DNA of 64,000 nucleotides from Cladosporium sp. IMV 00045 (Eukaryota; Ascomycota; Dothideomycetes; Cladosporiales; Cladosporiaceae), in contig MSJI02000849.1 in assembly GCA_001931905.2 (NCBI GenBank), positions 1 through 64,000 of the forward strand. Reading direction: 5' to 3'. This document shows, piece after piece, positions 61,928-64,000 of this stretch. The notes below the pieces were generated by a model. That model was not told the DNA's origin. It was given only the letters and a program-made list of their open reading frames with translations, and ran no database searches. How positions within the stretch are numbered: position 1 is the stretch's first letter; each line of letters begins with the position of its first letter. A program made the position numbers and the translations under genes.

Positions 61928-64000
61928 ATGGACCGCCCGATCTCTCAACTCGAAAACATGCGTCCCTCAGGCCTCAAGCCGCCCTCGAGGCTTCCCGCAG
62001 CCTTGTCGGGTGGTGGAAGGACTTTACAGGAGACGAGCCAGAGCGACTTGAATGCTCGTAGTGGAAGAGAAGGCAGCATGGCATCCTCGAAACACAAGCC
62101 GAGCGGACGTGAGTCGTCGCACAAGAATCAATGGTTTGCCGAATGGCGTCGCTAACATGGCGCAAAAACAGTACCCGAACCACCCACGAAGCGAAAGACC
62201 CTCGCCGAACGCGCAGGCGAAACGACCAGCTCACGACCACAACCTTCAAAGACCGGCATGTCGGGAGTCAGGCCTAATGGCTACCGTAACACATCGAATG
62301 CATCCACAAGCAGCTCCGCCAGCAGTATTCGACCTGGCACGCGCGGAACCGGCTTACGACCAAGTGCGCGTCAACAAGCGGCTGCTGCTGAGGCTGCGAT
62401 GGAAACCGAAGAGGAGGCCGAAACCGGAGTCATGGGCAAGCGCAAAGGTACACCAACCATTTCCCTCGCCCCTATCAACAAGGAAAAGATTACACTTCGC
62501 AAAACGAGAACACACGGAGATCTGCGTCAGCACTACCAGTCGGACGAATCCAGGCTTCAACACTCTGGATCGTACACCACCGACTGTGGGAGTAGAGATG
62601 ACTCGGCCGAGTACGACTTGTCTTCTCGCCAGTCTTCTCTCACGCGTCAGAATAAGTCTACAACACTTGAACCGTCTCGCAATGGATCCCTGAGCAAGGC
62701 ATTCGCTGAGCTCTCCCTCACACCAAAGCACCCGCGGAAGACTTCGGGCACGCGTCACCAGCCTTCTCTCAGCAACATCAAGGAGAATGGTTCGCCGTCT
62801 AAGATCCCGAAGTTTTCTTGCACCCCAAACCTTCGTCATGCACAATCTTCCCAAGCACTTCAAACCCCCTCTCCCCTGAAACATAAACCTTCCATCAATG
62901 GCATGCGCACGCCTGCCACAAGCGTGAGGCGCAGGAAGGATCCACCACCGGTATTTTTGACGAAAGAGAAGCTTACAACTGTTCCAGCATGGGATACCAA
63001 AGGTCGACTTGAGGACATGGTAAGTCAAAGTCAGATTGGACTAGTTGTAACAGACACTAACAGTTAGCAGGAGTCTTTGTACGCCATGCTCCGCACGCAA
63101 TTTGCCTCCGCTGCCGACTCCAAGAACGCGCTCGAGGATTCATTGTCCATATACAAGAGTCGAGGTACGTGCTCATACGGCTTCCGGGAAGATTGGAATG
63201 ACTGACCGCCGAACAGTGCAAGAGCTCACCCAGCTCAATCTCGAGCTGAATACCTCAAGCAAATCGATGACCGCTGACCTCGAGCGAGCACGGAATGACC
63301 TTCACACCACAACGAACGATCTGCGACAAGCGAAGCGTGATCACGAACGGGAAATCCAGGACCTTGAAAGACGACATGAGAGGGAGACTCATGAAATTGC
63401 CTCAAAGCACGAGAAGCAATTACAGAAACTCGAAAGAGATGGCGAGAACGCTGTTGAGGGTCTCGAGAAGGAGATCAAACAAGCAAGAGAAGAGATGGAG
63501 AAGCAAAAACGCGACGAAATAGCAGATCTCACATCGCAACACTGGGAAGAATTGGACGAAGTGAAGCAAAGACACGCTGCCGAAATCGAAAAACTACACA
63601 ACGAACTCAAAGAGTTGCGAAATGCCGATGAGGGCAGAGCGGCAGAGTCAGCAGATCAGGTGCAAGCATTGAAAGACAACATCACCTCTCTGCAAACACA
63701 ACTCGAAGCAGGCAATGCGACTATGAACAGTCTACGGAAGCAACTCACATCTGTGGAAAGCCAGAGTGCTGCACTGGAGCAGGAGAAACAAAGTCTCATT
63801 TCAAAAGCACACTTTCTGGAAGGGAACCAAGAGGCGCAAAGCCTGGAATTCACCAGCATGAGCGAAAAGCTAGCAGATGCCGTGGCTGCAAAAGAGGCTA
63901 CAATTGAGACTCTCCGAAGGGAGGAGATGCTGCGACGAAAGCTGAATGCAACGATCTTGGAGCTGAAGGGCAACATTCGTGTATTTGTGAGAACCAGACC
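61928..64000 (+). CDS. klpA: Kinesin-14 (KlpA/Kar3-like), N-terminal half, cut by window end
   Basis: Minus-end-directed, C-terminal-motor kinesin of the spindle. Exons 61928-62108, 62172-63019, 63071-63164 and 63217 to beyond 64000; 635 residues are visible. The N-terminal tail is basic and Ser/Pro rich, with the KlpA-type SGLPEPPTKRKTLAERAGE across the first junction. From about residue 350 comes a long coiled-coil stalk rich in Glu/Lys/Leu. The neck and start of the motor (LELKGNIRVFVRTRP) lie at the last bases, so the P-loop and switch motifs are outside. ATG 61928 gives MDRPISQLENMRPSGLKPPSR; an upstream in-frame ATG (61856) is possible. Confidence 0.9.

Noticed and set aside
1..64000. 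CRISPR arrays, rRNA genes, intact transposons, viral genes
   Set aside because: No regularly spaced direct repeats, no rRNA-like sequence, and no transposase, reverse transcriptase or viral motifs were seen in the window.

Overview
This is a nuclear genome fragment of a filamentous ascomycete (Pezizomycotina, most likely Dothideomycetes; the class is an inference). The evidence is short GT-AG introns of about 46-103 bp, ApsA/Num1, Zn2Cys6, Pth11-like, AA9 and tyrosinase genes, three intron-containing tRNA genes, and gene-sized spacing without operons. A 20-base run of N at 38059-38078 shows it is a draft scaffold. I count 26 protein-coding loci (four with an apparent single-base frameshift, two cut by the window ends) and three tRNA genes.

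Layout. 1-7 kb: the cortical nuclear-migration anchor ApsA/Num1 (minus, C-terminus off the left edge), divergent from the splicing factor Cwc24. 8-17 kb is an accessory, secretion and transport stretch: an AA9 lytic polysaccharide monooxygenase with CBM1, an MFS anion:cation symporter, a secreted tyrosinase and a seven-TM rhodopsin-like receptor. 17.4-25.1 kb holds what looks like a small catabolic cluster: an ornithine cyclodeaminase/mu-crystallin family enzyme, an AAAP amino-acid permease, a proline racemase/hydroxyproline dehydratase family enzyme and a divergently transcribed Zn2Cys6 regulator. 25-34 kb: tRNA-Gly, tRNA-Leu, a DUF7730-like protein, Dlt1, a bZIP-DUF3425 factor and a small orphan. 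34-64 kb is mostly conserved housekeeping: an F-box/WD40 ubiquitin-ligase receptor, an LRR protein, the mitochondrial GTPase Mtg1, DNA polymerase X (Pol4), a pinin/SDK/MemA protein, tRNA-Asp, a metallo-beta-lactamase-like protein, a GPI-anchored surface protein, an AT-hook protein, the ArfGAP Gcs1, an acinus-like SAP protein, a PlsC acyltransferase and the N-terminal half of a kinesin-14 running off the right edge.

The most interesting part is the 17.4-25.1 kb cluster. Family knowledge links these enzymes to trans-3-hydroxy-L-proline breakdown: dehydration to pyrroline-2-carboxylate, then reduction to proline by an OCD-like enzyme. A near-identical 19-bp element built on CGG-N8-CCG lies in the racemase/regulator promoter and upstream of the OCD gene, which suits a shared Zn2Cys6 site. 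GATAAG elements lie in the same promoters. Both enzyme genes carry single-base frameshifts while the permease and regulator are intact. The AA9 and tyrosinase genes nearby are frameshifted too, while the long conserved genes from 34 kb onward are clean. This means either local decay of dispensable genes or local assembly error.
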